A stretch of DNA of 9,672 nucleotides from Pyrinomonadaceae bacterium. Lineage in GTDB: Bacteria > Acidobacteriota > Blastocatellia > Pyrinomonadales > Pyrinomonadaceae. Shown here piece by piece: positions 1 through 7,083 of this stretch (positions are counted from its first letter, which is position 1; every line of letters begins with the position of its first letter). The translations under genes were made by a program, and so were the position numbers. Under the pieces are notes generated by a model that saw nothing but the letters and a program-made list of their open reading frames with translations, searched no databases and was not told where the DNA came from. The DNA lies in NCBI GenBank assembly GCA_013695245.1, contig JACDAW010000068.1, positions 1 through 9,672 of the forward strand, written 5' to 3'.

Positions 1-60
1 TTCAGCCGATCTTCGGCTTGCCTGCGTTTGTGAGTCGAGAGTTTCTTATCATCGAAGTTG

Positions 61-90
61 TCGGCGCGCCGGTTATCTCCAGCGTTCGGC
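61..90 (+). repeat. Right arm of an attC-like inverted-repeat element, left arm outside the window
   Basis: The block GGTTATCTCCAGCGTTCGGC (71-90) reads like the 3' half of an integron attC site. It has a GC-GTT junction, an R'-type box GTTCGGC (84-90; consensus GTTRRRY with one mismatch), and an L'-type stretch with TTATC further inward. Its reverse complement begins GCCGAAC, then GC, then TGGAGATAAC. The left arm of the element at 2657-2766 reads GCCGAAC, then seven bases, then TGGAGATGAC, so the two are clearly related and the arms are inverted repeats of each other. A 10-base palindrome CGGCGCGCCG lies at 62-71. A perfect small hairpin, AGCCGA-TCT-TCGGCT, lies at 4-18 and could be part of the variable terminal structure of the same element. 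The left arm is not visible, so completeness cannot be judged. Confidence 0.55.
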
Positions 91-112
91 GGCTTCTTGA
101 GTTCAAAGATAA

Positions 113-2599
113 GTGATAGAGCAAACATTGTCCCATTATCGCATCGTCAAGAAGCTCGGCGCGGGCGGGATGGGTGAGGTTTACTTAGCGGAAGATACAA
201 CACTTAATCGCCGCGTCGCGCTGAAATTATTGCCTGCTGAATATACGCAAAAAGAAGAGCGTTTGCGGCGCTTCAAGCAAGAAGCGCGCGCGGCTTCCGC
301 CCTTAACCATCCAAACATCCTCACTATTCACGAAGTTGGAGAGGCGTTGGGTCATCACTTCATTGCTACTGAATTTATTGATGGCGACACTTTGCGTCAG
401 CATCTCAAACGTACCGGCAAGATGAAGGCGAGCGAGGTGCTTGCTGTTGCCGCGCAAGTCGCATCGGCTTTAGCGGCGGCACATGAGGCAGGCATCGTGC
501 ATCGGGACATCAAGCCGGAAAACATCATGCTGCGCCGCGATGGTTACGTCAAAGTCCTTGACTTTGGAATTGCCAAGTTGACGGAAAGGGCAACATCGCA
601 ACCCGCACATTCAGATGCGCCGACCAGACCGCTCGAACACACGCAGGCAGGCACAATCATTGGTACTGTGCAATACATGTCGCCGGAGCAAGCACGTGGA
701 CTCACCGTTGACGCCCGGACGGACATCTGGAGCTTAGGTTGTGTGCTTTATGAAATGGGGGCGGGGCGCGCCCCGTTTGCGGGTGAGACAGTAACGGACA
801 TGCTCGTGGCGATTGTGGAGAGAGAGCCACCGCCGCTCAAAAACCTAGCCTTTGAACAGATTCCAGCCGAACTTGATTGGATTATCACGAAGACGCTGCG
901 AAAAAATCCTGACGAGCGGTATCAGACAAGCAAGGAATTGTTCGTTGATCTTCAGCAACTCCGACAAAGATTAGAAATCGAATCTCATCTCGAACGCTCC
1001 GCTCCACCGAAAGCAAGCAGTGAAGCAGCGATGGCAAATGCCGCCGAACATCGAGCAGCGAAGCGCACGGGGCAACTTCGACGCATCCTCTCAACACGGC
1101 GCGCCGCCATTTACGCCGCCGTTTTGATAACTCTGATGTTAGGCGCGCTCGCTTATGTGTGGCACTGGCGACAAGCTCCCGACGCGCCCCAGACCGAAAT
1201 TAAATCGCTTGCCGTGCTGCCGCTCAAATCGCTCGATGCAGGCGAAAATTATTTGGGGTTGGGCATCGCCGATGCGGTTATTAGGAGGCTCAACCAGACG
1301 GGCAAATTAATCGTGCGCCCGACGAGTGCCGTGCGCCGTTATCTCAACGAGGACACAGACGCGCTCACCGCCGCGCGGCAGTTAAACGCCGACGCGGTGC
1401 TTGAGGGAATCGTCCAACGCGCGGACGACCGTTTGCGAGCGAGCGTTAATCTGCTACGCACGAGCGACGGCGCATCTTTGTGGACTGATAGCTTTGATAT
1501 GCGTATGACCGACATTTTCACGATTCAAGATACGGTGGCGCAGCAGGTTGCTTCTCGCTTGCGGCTGCAACTCGACCCAGCGCAGCAGGCTCGCTTCACG
1601 AAGCGGTACACGTCAAACCCTATCGCTTACGAGTTTTACGTGAAGGGCGTTTATAGCTTTGACCAGCGCGGCTTCGGCGACAAAGCTAAATCTCAGGTAG
1701 AAGCGACCATTGACCTTTTCAAAAAATCGATTGAAGCCGATCCGAATTATGCCTTGGCGCACGCGCACCTCGCACTTGCTTATGCTTGGACAGCGCAGTT
1801 TATTGAGCCGACCGAATCGATGTGGGTTGAGCGCGCGAAGGAAGAAATCAATCGGGCGGAGGCACTCGACCCGCAACTCGCCGAGACCCACGTCGCGCGT
1901 CATTATATCCTGCGAAGCGCGTATGAAGGATGGCAAATCGAAGCGGCGATTCGTGAGTTGCTCTTAGCGCAACAACTGAATCCAAACGCCGGCAGCGACC
2001 AACTGGGAATTCTTTATTTGCATCTCGGATTGGAAGACTTGTCTGACCGTGAATTGCAACGCGCGTTAGATATTGATCCGACCAGCGAAAACGCTAAGAG
2101 AGCAGTCCTTAACTCCTACGTAAACCTCAACAAGTATGATGAATGGCTCGCCGCTCAACAAAAATTCTTCGACGGCAAACCTAATGCTTGGTATCTCATG
2201 GGGAAGGGACGTTTGGACGAGGCTCAAACGCGAATCGAACAGGACTTGGCGAAAGAGCCTGACAATCTGGATGCGCTTCGCCTGAAAGCCATATTCTTAG
2301 CTTTGAAAGGAGATTTTCGCGCTGCGGAAGCAGAGATACCCTTCCTCCTTAGCAAGCGGTCGGTTAAAGACTTCGCCTATCATCATCTTACTTATGACAT
2401 CGCCTGCGTCTATGCGCTGGCGGGAAAGAGCGACGAAGCCGTCAAGTGGTTAAGAGAAACTGCCAAAACAGGTTTCCCCTGTTATCCTCTGTTTGAGCGT
2501 GATCCTTATTTGAACCGCATTAGAAAAGCACCCGAATTCGTCAAGTTCATGGAGGAGATAAAAGCACAGTTTGATAAATACAAGCGCGAGTTTGCATAA
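113..2599 (+). CDS. Membrane-anchored Ser/Thr protein kinase with TolB-like domain and TPR repeats
   Basis: This is a Hanks-type (PknB-like) kinase of 828 aa. The kinase domain covers about residues 9-285: glycine loop GAGGMGEV (16-23), catalytic Lys38 in VALKLL, probable helix-C Glu57, catalytic loop HRDIKPEN (130-137, Asp132, RD type), DFG at 150-152 and SPE in place of APE (190-192). All catalytic residues are present, so it should be active. After a charged linker comes one transmembrane helix (about 331-350). A TolB/FlgO-like domain follows (about 363-485, from SLAVLPLKSL). TPR-type helical repeats run from about 503 to the end, for example DLFKKSIEADPNYALAHAHL. The kinase is thus cytoplasmic and the sensor half probably periplasmic. 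The start is GTG: an in-frame TAA lies directly before it (110-112) and the next in-frame ATG is inside the glycine loop. No clear Shine-Dalgarno is seen. The gene lies between two attC-like elements. Its substrate is unknown. Confidence 0.95.
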   Translation: MIEQTLSHYRIVKKLGAGGMGEVYLAEDTTLNRRVALKLLPAEYTQKEERLRRFKQEARAASALNHPNILTIHEVGEALGHHFIATEFIDGDTLRQHLKRTGKMKASEVLAVAAQVASALAAAHEAGIVHRDIKPENIMLRRDGYVKVLDFGIAKLTERATSQPAHSDAPTRPLEHTQAGTIIGTVQYMSPEQARGLTVDARTDIWSLGCVLYEMGAGRAPFAGETVTDMLVAIVEREPPPLKNLAFEQIPAELDWIITKTLRKNPDERYQTSKELFVDLQQLRQRLEIESHLERSAPPKASSEAAMANAAEHRAAKRTGQLRRILSTRRAAIYAAVLITLMLGALAYVWHWRQAPDAPQTEIKSLAVLPLKSLDAGENYLGLGIADAVIRRLNQTGKLIVRPTSAVRRYLNEDTDALTAARQLNADAVLEGIVQRADDRLRASVNLLRTSDGASLWTDSFDMRMTDIFTIQDTVAQQVASRLRLQLDPAQQARFTKRYTSNPIAYEFYVKGVYSFDQRGFGDKAKSQVEATIDLFKKSIEADPNYALAHAHLALAYAWTAQFIEPTESMWVERAKEEINRAEALDPQLAETHVARHYILRSAYEGWQIEAAIRELLLAQQLNPNAGSDQLGILYLHLGLEDLSDRELQRALDIDPTSENAKRAVLNSYVNLNKYDEWLAAQQKFFDGKPNAWYLMGKGRLDEAQTRIEQDLAKEPDNLDALRLKAIFLALKGDFRAAEAEIPFLLSKRSVKDFAYHHLTYDIACVYALAGKSDEAVKWLRETAKTGFPCYPLFERDPYLNRIRKAPEFVKFMEEIKAQFDKYKREFA

Positions 2600-2656
2600 A
2601 CAGCGTATCAAATCGCAGGGCAGTAATCATCATTGAAAATTAACTATCAACGCGCC

Positions 2657-2766
2657 GCCGAACAAGTCATTGGAGATGACGCCCCGATAGAATGCTTCTC
2701 ATCATTCTTCCTTGCGGTGAGGTTGGATGCTGCTTGCGGGGCGCATCTCAATTCCAGCGCTACGGC
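2657..2766 (+). repeat. attC-like hairpin element, 110 bp, complete
   Basis: The outer arms are GCCG (2657-2660) and CGGC (2763-2766). The left arm reads GCCGAAC-AAGTCAT-TGGAGATGACGCCCCG (2657-2686). The right arm (2737-2766) holds CGGGGCGCATCTCAA. The inner stem pairs TTGGAGATGACGCCCCG with that right-arm block, leaving one G and one A extra on the left strand only. One-sided extrahelical bases of this kind are typical of attC. The box layout (AAC followed by AA on the left, AGC before the R' box on the right) also matches attC. The R' box reads GCTACGGC rather than GTTCGGC, so it looks slightly decayed. The loop holds a small hairpin, GAATG (2690-2694) with CATTC (2703-2707). The block TTCTCATCATTC in the loop resembles TTCTTATCATC at 43-53 beside the first element. 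The site starts 57 bp after the kinase stop. Confidence 0.6.
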
Positions 2767-3629
2767 TCAGGACAATAGCCTGCTTCAAAACCGCTCGCGT
2801 GTTCTCGTCTTCTTAAAACATCCATACTCATATGCGCCCGCGGCAGAATGCCGAGGCGGACGAGGGCATCGCGGTATTCGTAGCGGATTGTGATGGCGGT
2901 GATTGGCTGTGAATCGAGGTTCATGTTGATGTGGCGCACGTCGTTGCGCACGGAGCGTCCGATGCCGGTCGCGGCACTTGCGTCGTCTGCTTCGGGCGCG
3001 GATGAATAAATTCCGGCGCGGGCAGCTTCGTTTGAGTCGGCTGAACCTGCCGTGCTCGGAGCCCGACGCGCTGAGCTTTGTTGTCGCTCGTTGTCTTCAA
3101 TTCCGCGTGGCGATGGTCTTGTGATAGCGGAGGGCTGCCGCTCGCGGAAAAACACGGCGGAGATCACACCTAAGTCCGCAGTGCGATTCATTCGCGCCGC
3201 GTAAGAATCCCTTTCGGTTGTGAAGTAAAAACGGCGCGCGCGTTCTGAACTCATCTGCCAGCCGCCGATGGTAATCGTCGCATAAGGCTCGATCACCCAC
3301 TTGCTTGCGCCCCATGCGGTTGTGCGGCGCGCGTCAATCGTATTTAAGCCATCAACCGCAAGCGCAACAGCGATTCGCACAGAAAGCGGATTGCGAATGC
3401 GCAACTCGTATTCGGCTCCCTCGACAGCTTCAACATAGAATCTGCCCTGCGCCGGATATTCCTCCAAACGTCGGCCGTCTGTTAAAACGTCCACATCGAA
3501 ATCGCTTCTGTACGGAACTGCCACACGAGTCTCACGATTCGTTCTCGTCTGCCCCTCCGCCGCAACGTTAAAACAATTAGCAACGCATACAAGTACGAGC
3601 GCAAATTTGATTTTCGAGCTGTTAGCCAT
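2760..3629 (-). CDS. Secreted protein of unknown function
   Basis: The product has 289 aa from the start chosen here. The N-terminus MANSSKIKFALVLVCVANC is a Sec signal peptide with likely cleavage near residues 24-28. No good lipobox is present, so a lipoprotein is unlikely. A beta-rich domain follows (about 60-165) with YELRIRNPLSVRIAVALAVD, WVIEPYATITIGGW and DSYAARMNRTADLGVISAVF. Then comes a low-complexity Ser/Ala/Arg linker (about 167-220), then a conserved-looking tail (TGIGRSVRNDV and ITIRYEYRDALVRLGILP). From memory, this layout matches an uncharacterised secreted family in several Gram-negative phyla, but I cannot name a function. An ATG 30 bp upstream (3659) is in frame. The ATG at 3629 is preferred because AGGAG lies 9 bases before it and the signal peptide then starts cleanly. 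The last two codons and the stop lie inside the attC-like element. Confidence 0.8.
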   Translation of the reverse strand: MANSSKIKFALVLVCVANCFNVAAEGQTRTNRETRVAVPYRSDFDVDVLTDGRRLEEYPAQGRFYVEAVEGAEYELRIRNPLSVRIAVALAVDGLNTIDARRTTAWGASKWVIEPYATITIGGWQMSSERARRFYFTTERDSYAARMNRTADLGVISAVFFRERQPSAITRPSPRGIEDNERQQSSARRAPSTAGSADSNEAARAGIYSSAPEADDASAATGIGRSVRNDVRHINMNLDSQPITAITIRYEYRDALVRLGILPRAHMSMDVLRRREHASGFEAGYCPEP

Positions 3630-3638
3630 CTCCGTATT

Positions 3639-3643
3639 CTCCT
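3639..3643 (-). promoter_or_regulatory. Ribosome binding site deciding the start of the secreted protein
   Basis: On the minus strand AGGAG stands 9 bases before the ATG at 3629-3627, a normal Shine-Dalgarno distance. It lies inside the reading frame if the upstream ATG at 3659 is used, so it argues for the shorter protein. Confidence 0.6.
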
Positions 3644-3754
3644 GCAAACAAGATTTCATGCACTTAGAACGCCTAAAGAACGGTTTTCTTGCGCCGTTTG
3701 TGCTACAAAATACGTGTTGGGAAAAGTTTGCTTGGCGGGAGTTTAATTTTTTCG

Positions 3755-5740
3755 ATGATTAGCTTTGACGCTTACGTTTGCGGCGATCTGAAAGCGAGCA
3801 CAGAACGCGAATGGCTGGAGACGAACGGGATCGGCGGCTTCGCTTCTTCGACGATTTCGGGGATGAACACGCGTCGCTATCACGCTTTGCTTGTCGCCGC
3901 GCTGCGCCCCCCGACCGCACGCTACGTGTTGCTGTCAAAGCTTGAAGAAACTTTGGTGATTGACAATCATCTTTTTGAACTTTCAACCAACCGATACACT
4001 CCAAACGTTCTACATCCGCAAGGCTTTCGCTTGCAAACAAACTTTCGCCTTGATCCGTTTCCCGTCTTCACGTTTCGCGTCGGTAACATCGAACTTATTA
4101 AAACTATTTTCATGCTCTACGGCGAAAACACTATTGTTGCGCGCTATGAATTGAAGACCTCAGAAAAATTTCGCATAAGCGCAACGCTTGAGGTGCGCCC
4201 GCTCGTCGCTTTCCGCGATTACCATGCGCTCAGAGTGGAAAACTCCGAATTCGATATTCAGACAACAATCGAGTCGCGGCTCTCGCGTATCACGGCGAAA
4301 GACGCCGAGCCGCTTGTGCTGGCGCTTGCGCACGATGCGGCGGAAACGACAAAGACCGAAGTGTGGTATCGGCAGTTCGAGTATGGAGAGGAGCAGGAGC
4401 GCGGCTTCAGCTACCGCGAAGATTTGTTCAACCCGTGCGCGCTCCGCTTTGAGATCGAAACGGGCGAGACGAGAAATATCATTGCCTCGACGCGCGAACA
4501 CGATGCGGGCGCGGCCGGAGAAATAGAGAAAGCCGAGCGCGCACGGCGGCGTCACATTACTGATGGAGATGCGGGCGGAGATGTTTATCGGCAACAACTT
4601 TTGACGGCGGCCGATCAATTCATTGTGCGTCGCCGTTCGCCGCACTACGCGGGACGATCCGTGATCGCAGGCTATCATTGGTTCACCGATTGGGGACGCG
4701 ACACAATGATTGCGCTTACGGGCTTAACGCTTGCGACGAAGCGATTCGACGCAGCGCGGGAAATCCTGCTCGCCTACGCTAATCATATTGAAGGAGGTTT
4801 AATCCCAAATTACTTTCCCGACGCCGAAGGAGAACCCGCCTACAACACCGTTGATGCGACGCTCTGGTTCATCCACGCGGCAGGTGAACTCATGCGCCGC
4901 ACGGACGGTGATTTTATCCGCGAGAACATCTATGAACATCTCAAAGAGATCATCAGATGTCACGAGCGGGGCACACGCTACGGGATAAAGCTTGATGCAG
5001 ACAATCTGCTGCGCGCGGGCGAAGCAGGCGTGCAATTAACTTGGATGGACGCGAAGGTGGAAGGCTTTGTGGTAACGCCGCGCGCGGGCAAAGCCGTCGA
5101 GATACAAGCTCTCTGGTATAACGCTCTACGCACGATTGAACTGATGGCGGAGCGATTCAGCGATGCAACGTGGGCATCGCATTGCGCTAAACTCGCAGAA
5201 GCAACTCGCAAAAGTTTTAACGAGCATTTTTGGAACGATGGTGAGAATTGTTTGTTCGATTGCATCGCGGACGACGGGCAGGCCGACCGAAGCGTGCGCC
5301 CGAATCAAATCCTCGCCGTGAGTCTTCCCTTTTCAATTCTGGATGATGAAGAAAAAGCGCGTCGCGTGGTTGCGAAAATCGAAGCGGAGTTGTTAACGCC
5401 ATACGGACTGCGCTCGCTTTCGCCCAAAGATAAAAATTACCGTCCTGTTTATGCAGGCGATGCGTGGGCGCGCGACACGGCTTATCATCAGGGCACGGTG
5501 TGGGCGTGGCTGATGGGGCCGTTTATCACCGCCTACTTGAAAGTCCATCAGCGAACGCCGGAAAGCATCAGCGTGGCGCGAGAATGGATGCAAGCCTTCC
5601 GCTTGCATTTAAGCGTGGCAGGCTTAGGTCAAATCTCCGAAATCTTTGACGGCGACGCGCCTCACACCCCGCGCGGTACCATCGCTCAAGCGTGGAGCGT
5701 TGCCGAGTTGTTGCGCTGCGAACTTGAAGAGTTCAGATAA
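3755..5740 (+). CDS. Glycogen debranching enzyme, amylo-alpha-1,6-glucosidase (GDE) family
   Basis: The enzyme hydrolyses alpha-1,6 branch points in glycogen or limit dextrins in the cytoplasm. It has 661 aa from ATG 3755. The N-terminal GDE domain is marked by REWLETNGIGGFASSTISG, TRRYHALLVAA and LLSKLEETLVI. The C-terminal (alpha/alpha)6 barrel starts near residue 290: HWFTDWGRDTMIALTGL (Asp312, Asp316), GGLIPNYFPD, NTVDATLWFIHA (Asn364, Asp367), TWMDAKVEG (Asp432, Glu436), VEIQALWYNAL, YAGDAWARDTAYHQGTVWAW and GQISEIFDGDAPHTPRGTIA (Glu629). The aspartates of the WGRD block and the late glutamate are the best candidates for catalytic acids, by family knowledge. The frame is open back to a TTG at 3689. 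ATG 3755 is chosen because MISFDAYVCGDL is the usual family N-terminus and GGGAG lies 13 bases upstream. The gene converges with the VKOR gene 38 bp downstream. Confidence 0.93.
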   Translation: MISFDAYVCGDLKASTEREWLETNGIGGFASSTISGMNTRRYHALLVAALRPPTARYVLLSKLEETLVIDNHLFELSTNRYTPNVLHPQGFRLQTNFRLDPFPVFTFRVGNIELIKTIFMLYGENTIVARYELKTSEKFRISATLEVRPLVAFRDYHALRVENSEFDIQTTIESRLSRITAKDAEPLVLALAHDAAETTKTEVWYRQFEYGEEQERGFSYREDLFNPCALRFEIETGETRNIIASTREHDAGAAGEIEKAERARRRHITDGDAGGDVYRQQLLTAADQFIVRRRSPHYAGRSVIAGYHWFTDWGRDTMIALTGLTLATKRFDAAREILLAYANHIEGGLIPNYFPDAEGEPAYNTVDATLWFIHAAGELMRRTDGDFIRENIYEHLKEIIRCHERGTRYGIKLDADNLLRAGEAGVQLTWMDAKVEGFVVTPRAGKAVEIQALWYNALRTIELMAERFSDATWASHCAKLAEATRKSFNEHFWNDGENCLFDCIADDGQADRSVRPNQILAVSLPFSILDDEEKARRVVAKIEAELLTPYGLRSLSPKDKNYRPVYAGDAWARDTAYHQGTVWAWLMGPFITAYLKVHQRTPESISVAREWMQAFRLHLSVAGLGQISEIFDGDAPHTPRGTIAQAWSVAELLRCELEEFR

Positions 5741-5778
5741 GCTGCAAGCGAATCTTCCCTTTTACGAAAATTGTCCAC

Positions 5779-6261
5779 TTACACCCCTTTATTCATGATG
5801 CGATTAACAACGACGATAACACCGAGAGTCAAACTCAAGACGGCCGACAGCAGACAGTATTGGCAGAAAGCTTTCAACACAAACGCCTGCACATAAAGCA
5901 ACCACAGACTCGTCGCGCACATTAGGGCGACGATGACAGCTAAGAAGTTTTTCAAGCGCGTGCGACCGAAGGCGATGAGCGTCGCTAAACTAAAGACGAG
6001 GAAATAAGCAATCGCGCCGACGGCGGCGAGCGGCACACCGCCGAGCACCGCGTAGCTGCTACCCAGCACCTCCGAGCACCCGCTCGTCACGGTGCAGCGC
6101 ACGCTTCGCCCCTGAAGATGTTCGATGGTTAAATAAAGCGCGTCGAGCAATCCGGCCAGTGAAACGACGGCGGCGATTGTGTAAAGAATCGTCGTGCTGG
6201 CGAATTTGCCGCGCGACATTGATGGCACGTCTGAAGTAGCTTGAAATTCCGTTTCCTTCAC
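5779..6261 (-). CDS. Vitamin K epoxide reductase (VKOR) family protein
   Basis: This is an integral membrane protein of 160 aa that most likely reoxidises the DsbA-like partner encoded just upstream and passes electrons to quinone, doing the job of DsbB. Hydrophobic segments lie near residues 23-46, 75-98, 105-123 and 127-153. The loop cysteines Cys56 and Cys62 (CTVTSGC) are followed by Ser68. The redox pair is FCQYC (Cys133 and Cys136). The spacing and the GGVPLAAVG block match bacterial VKOR homologues. The start is GTG within the overlap GTGA (6258-6261), which is also the stop of the dsbA-like gene, so translation is probably coupled. An alternative internal ATG (residue 15, MSRGKF) would still keep all helices. 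No fused thioredoxin domain is present. The partner is a separate gene. Confidence 0.92.
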   Translation of the reverse strand: MKETEFQATSDVPSMSRGKFASTTILYTIAAVVSLAGLLDALYLTIEHLQGRSVRCTVTSGCSEVLGSSYAVLGGVPLAAVGAIAYFLVFSLATLIAFGRTRLKNFLAVIVALMCATSLWLLYVQAFVLKAFCQYCLLSAVLSLTLGVIVVVNRIMNKGV

Positions 6262-6935
6262 AATCCCTTTTGACGAAGCGCGGCGTCAATTACCGAACGA
6301 AGTCTGCTCGACACTCTGATGTCGTCGTACTGCAATTCACGGTTGTTAAGGAAAACGGTTGGCGTTCCATTTACGCCGAGCGCGTGAGCGCGTTGACCGT
6401 CAGCGATAATGCGGTTATAGACAGCTTCGCCGTCCATGTCGCGCGTGAATTTATCCCTGTCCATGCCGAGTGAGCGCGCGTAATCAATAAACATGGCGCG
6501 TGCGTTCGGAGCCGCTTTCCATTCATCCTGTTTTTCGTAAAGCTGATTGTGCATCTCCCAGAAGCGGTCTTGCATCGCGGCGGCTTCGGCGGCGCGCGCG
6601 GCTTGCAAGGCGTTCGCGTGCATATCCGAGAGCGGAAACTGGCGGAAGATGACGCGCACGCGCCCATCGTAATCAGCTTCGATCTGTTTCAGAACCGGAT
6701 GCAGCAGGCGACACGGCGGACACTGGAAATCGCCAAACTCTTCGAGGATGATTGGCGCGTTTGGGCTGCCGTGCGCGTGCGGCGGCTCTGCGCCTGTCGG
6801 CGTGCGGTAAGGAATGTTTAGGAGATTTTGATTCGTGTTGGATGTGGGAGTTGAACTTCCGCCCGCCAAGAGCACGATGAGCGCGACTGCGGCGAGCACC
6901 GCCGCAATGATGATAAAAGGCAGATACCGTTTCAT
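6258..6935 (-). CDS. DsbA-like membrane-anchored thiol oxidoreductase (thioredoxin fold)
   Basis: The enzyme introduces disulfides into exported proteins. It has 225 aa. The N-terminus MKRYLPFIIIAAVLAAVALI is a signal anchor (about residues 4-24), and a short Ser/Thr/Asn-rich linker follows. The thioredoxin-fold domain starts near residue 56, with the active site FGDFQCPPCRLLHP (Cys72 and Cys75) and the cis-proline loop GVNGTPTVFLN (Pro192). A helical insertion lies between them (about 105-180). CPPC is common in the DsbA/BdbD-like proteins that occur with VKOR. It is the first gene of a two-gene operon, overlapping the VKOR gene by four bases. No Shine-Dalgarno precedes the ATG at 6935. A -10-like TAAAAT sits nine bases upstream, so a leaderless message is possible. 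The symbol dsbA is not assigned because bdbD-type names would fit as well. Confidence 0.93.
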   Translation of the reverse strand: MKRYLPFIIIAAVLAAVALIVLLAGGSSTPTSNTNQNLLNIPYRTPTGAEPPHAHGSPNAPIILEEFGDFQCPPCRLLHPVLKQIEADYDGRVRVIFRQFPLSDMHANALQAARAAEAAAMQDRFWEMHNQLYEKQDEWKAAPNARAMFIDYARSLGMDRDKFTRDMDGEAVYNRIIADGQRAHALGVNGTPTVFLNNRELQYDDIRVSSRLRSVIDAALRQKGL

Positions 6936-6944
6936 AAGAATTGG

Positions 6945-6974
6945 ATTTTACACATTTGTCTTGCGCGTGGGCAA
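6945..6974 (-). promoter_or_regulatory. Candidate promoter of the dsbA-VKOR operon
   Basis: On the minus strand TTGCCC (6974-6969) and TAAAAT (6950-6945) are 18 bases apart. Transcription would begin about 2-4 bases before the ATG at 6935, which fits the missing ribosome binding site. It rests on sequence match alone. Confidence 0.35.
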
Positions 6975-7002
6975 CGCAATCAGACCCCAACCGCCTTGCG
7001 TT
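6973..7002. repeat. Inverted repeat AACGCAA-16-TTGCGTT between divergent genes
   Basis: This is a perfect 7-bp inverted repeat (6973-6979 and 6996-7002) with a 16-bp spacer, in the 163-bp region between the dsbA-like gene and the methyltransferase. Its half sites touch the candidate -35 elements of both divergent promoters, so it could be a shared operator. A second 7-bp pair, CCAACCG (6987-6993) with CGGTTGG (7047-7053), lies across the same region. Confidence 0.35.
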
Positions 7003-7023
7003 AGCAGTTTTATTTGTTATGCT
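6996..7023 (+). promoter_or_regulatory. Candidate promoter of the methyltransferase gene
   Basis: TTGCGT (6996-7001) and TATGCT (7018-7023) are 16 bases apart, and the -10 carries the extended TGn motif (TG at 7015-7016). The start point would be near 7030, giving a leader of about 70 bases. The only support is consensus match and the position between divergent genes. Confidence 0.4.
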
Positions 7024-7065
7024 GTAACGGCAATCCGAAATCTTGACGGTTGGAATCGAAGTTTC

Positions 7066-7083
7066 GGGCGAACGGGTTCGTCC
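7066..7083 (+). other. Leader hairpin before the methyltransferase
   Basis: GGGCGAA-CGGG-TTCGTCC can fold into a 7-bp stem (one G-U pair) with a four-base loop, 15 bases before the ATG at 7099. It occupies the place where a Shine-Dalgarno would be expected, and none is seen. It might affect translation, but a chance hairpin is possible. Confidence 0.3.

Noticed and set aside
5..11. GCCGATC as a possible R'' box of the first attC-like element
   Set aside because: It matches GCCGAAC but for one base. No sequence complementary to GGTTATCTCCA follows it, so the true left arm probably lies outside the window.
2633..2893. Plus-strand frame of 86 codons starting at a TTG
   Set aside because: It runs through the attC-like hairpin and then antisense to the secreted-protein gene. 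It has no ribosome binding site and no recognisable domain.
3689..3754. Upstream extension of the debranching enzyme to a TTG start
   Set aside because: The extra 22 residues do not look like the family N-terminus, and the ATG at 3755 has GGGAG upstream and begins with the expected MISFDAYVCGDL.
3630..3754. Promoters in the 125-bp region between the secreted-protein and debranching genes
   Set aside because: AT-rich stretches such as TACAAAAT are present, but no -35/-10 pair with acceptable spacing was found on either strand. Only a 5-bp hairpin AACGG/CCGTT is visible.
4160..4678. Long open frame antisense to the debranching enzyme
   Set aside because: It is a shadow of a well-supported coding gene with strong family motifs. 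It has no domain or ribosome binding site.
5741..5778. Terminator between the converging debranching and VKOR genes
   Set aside because: The 38-bp gap has no stem followed by a T run that I could support.
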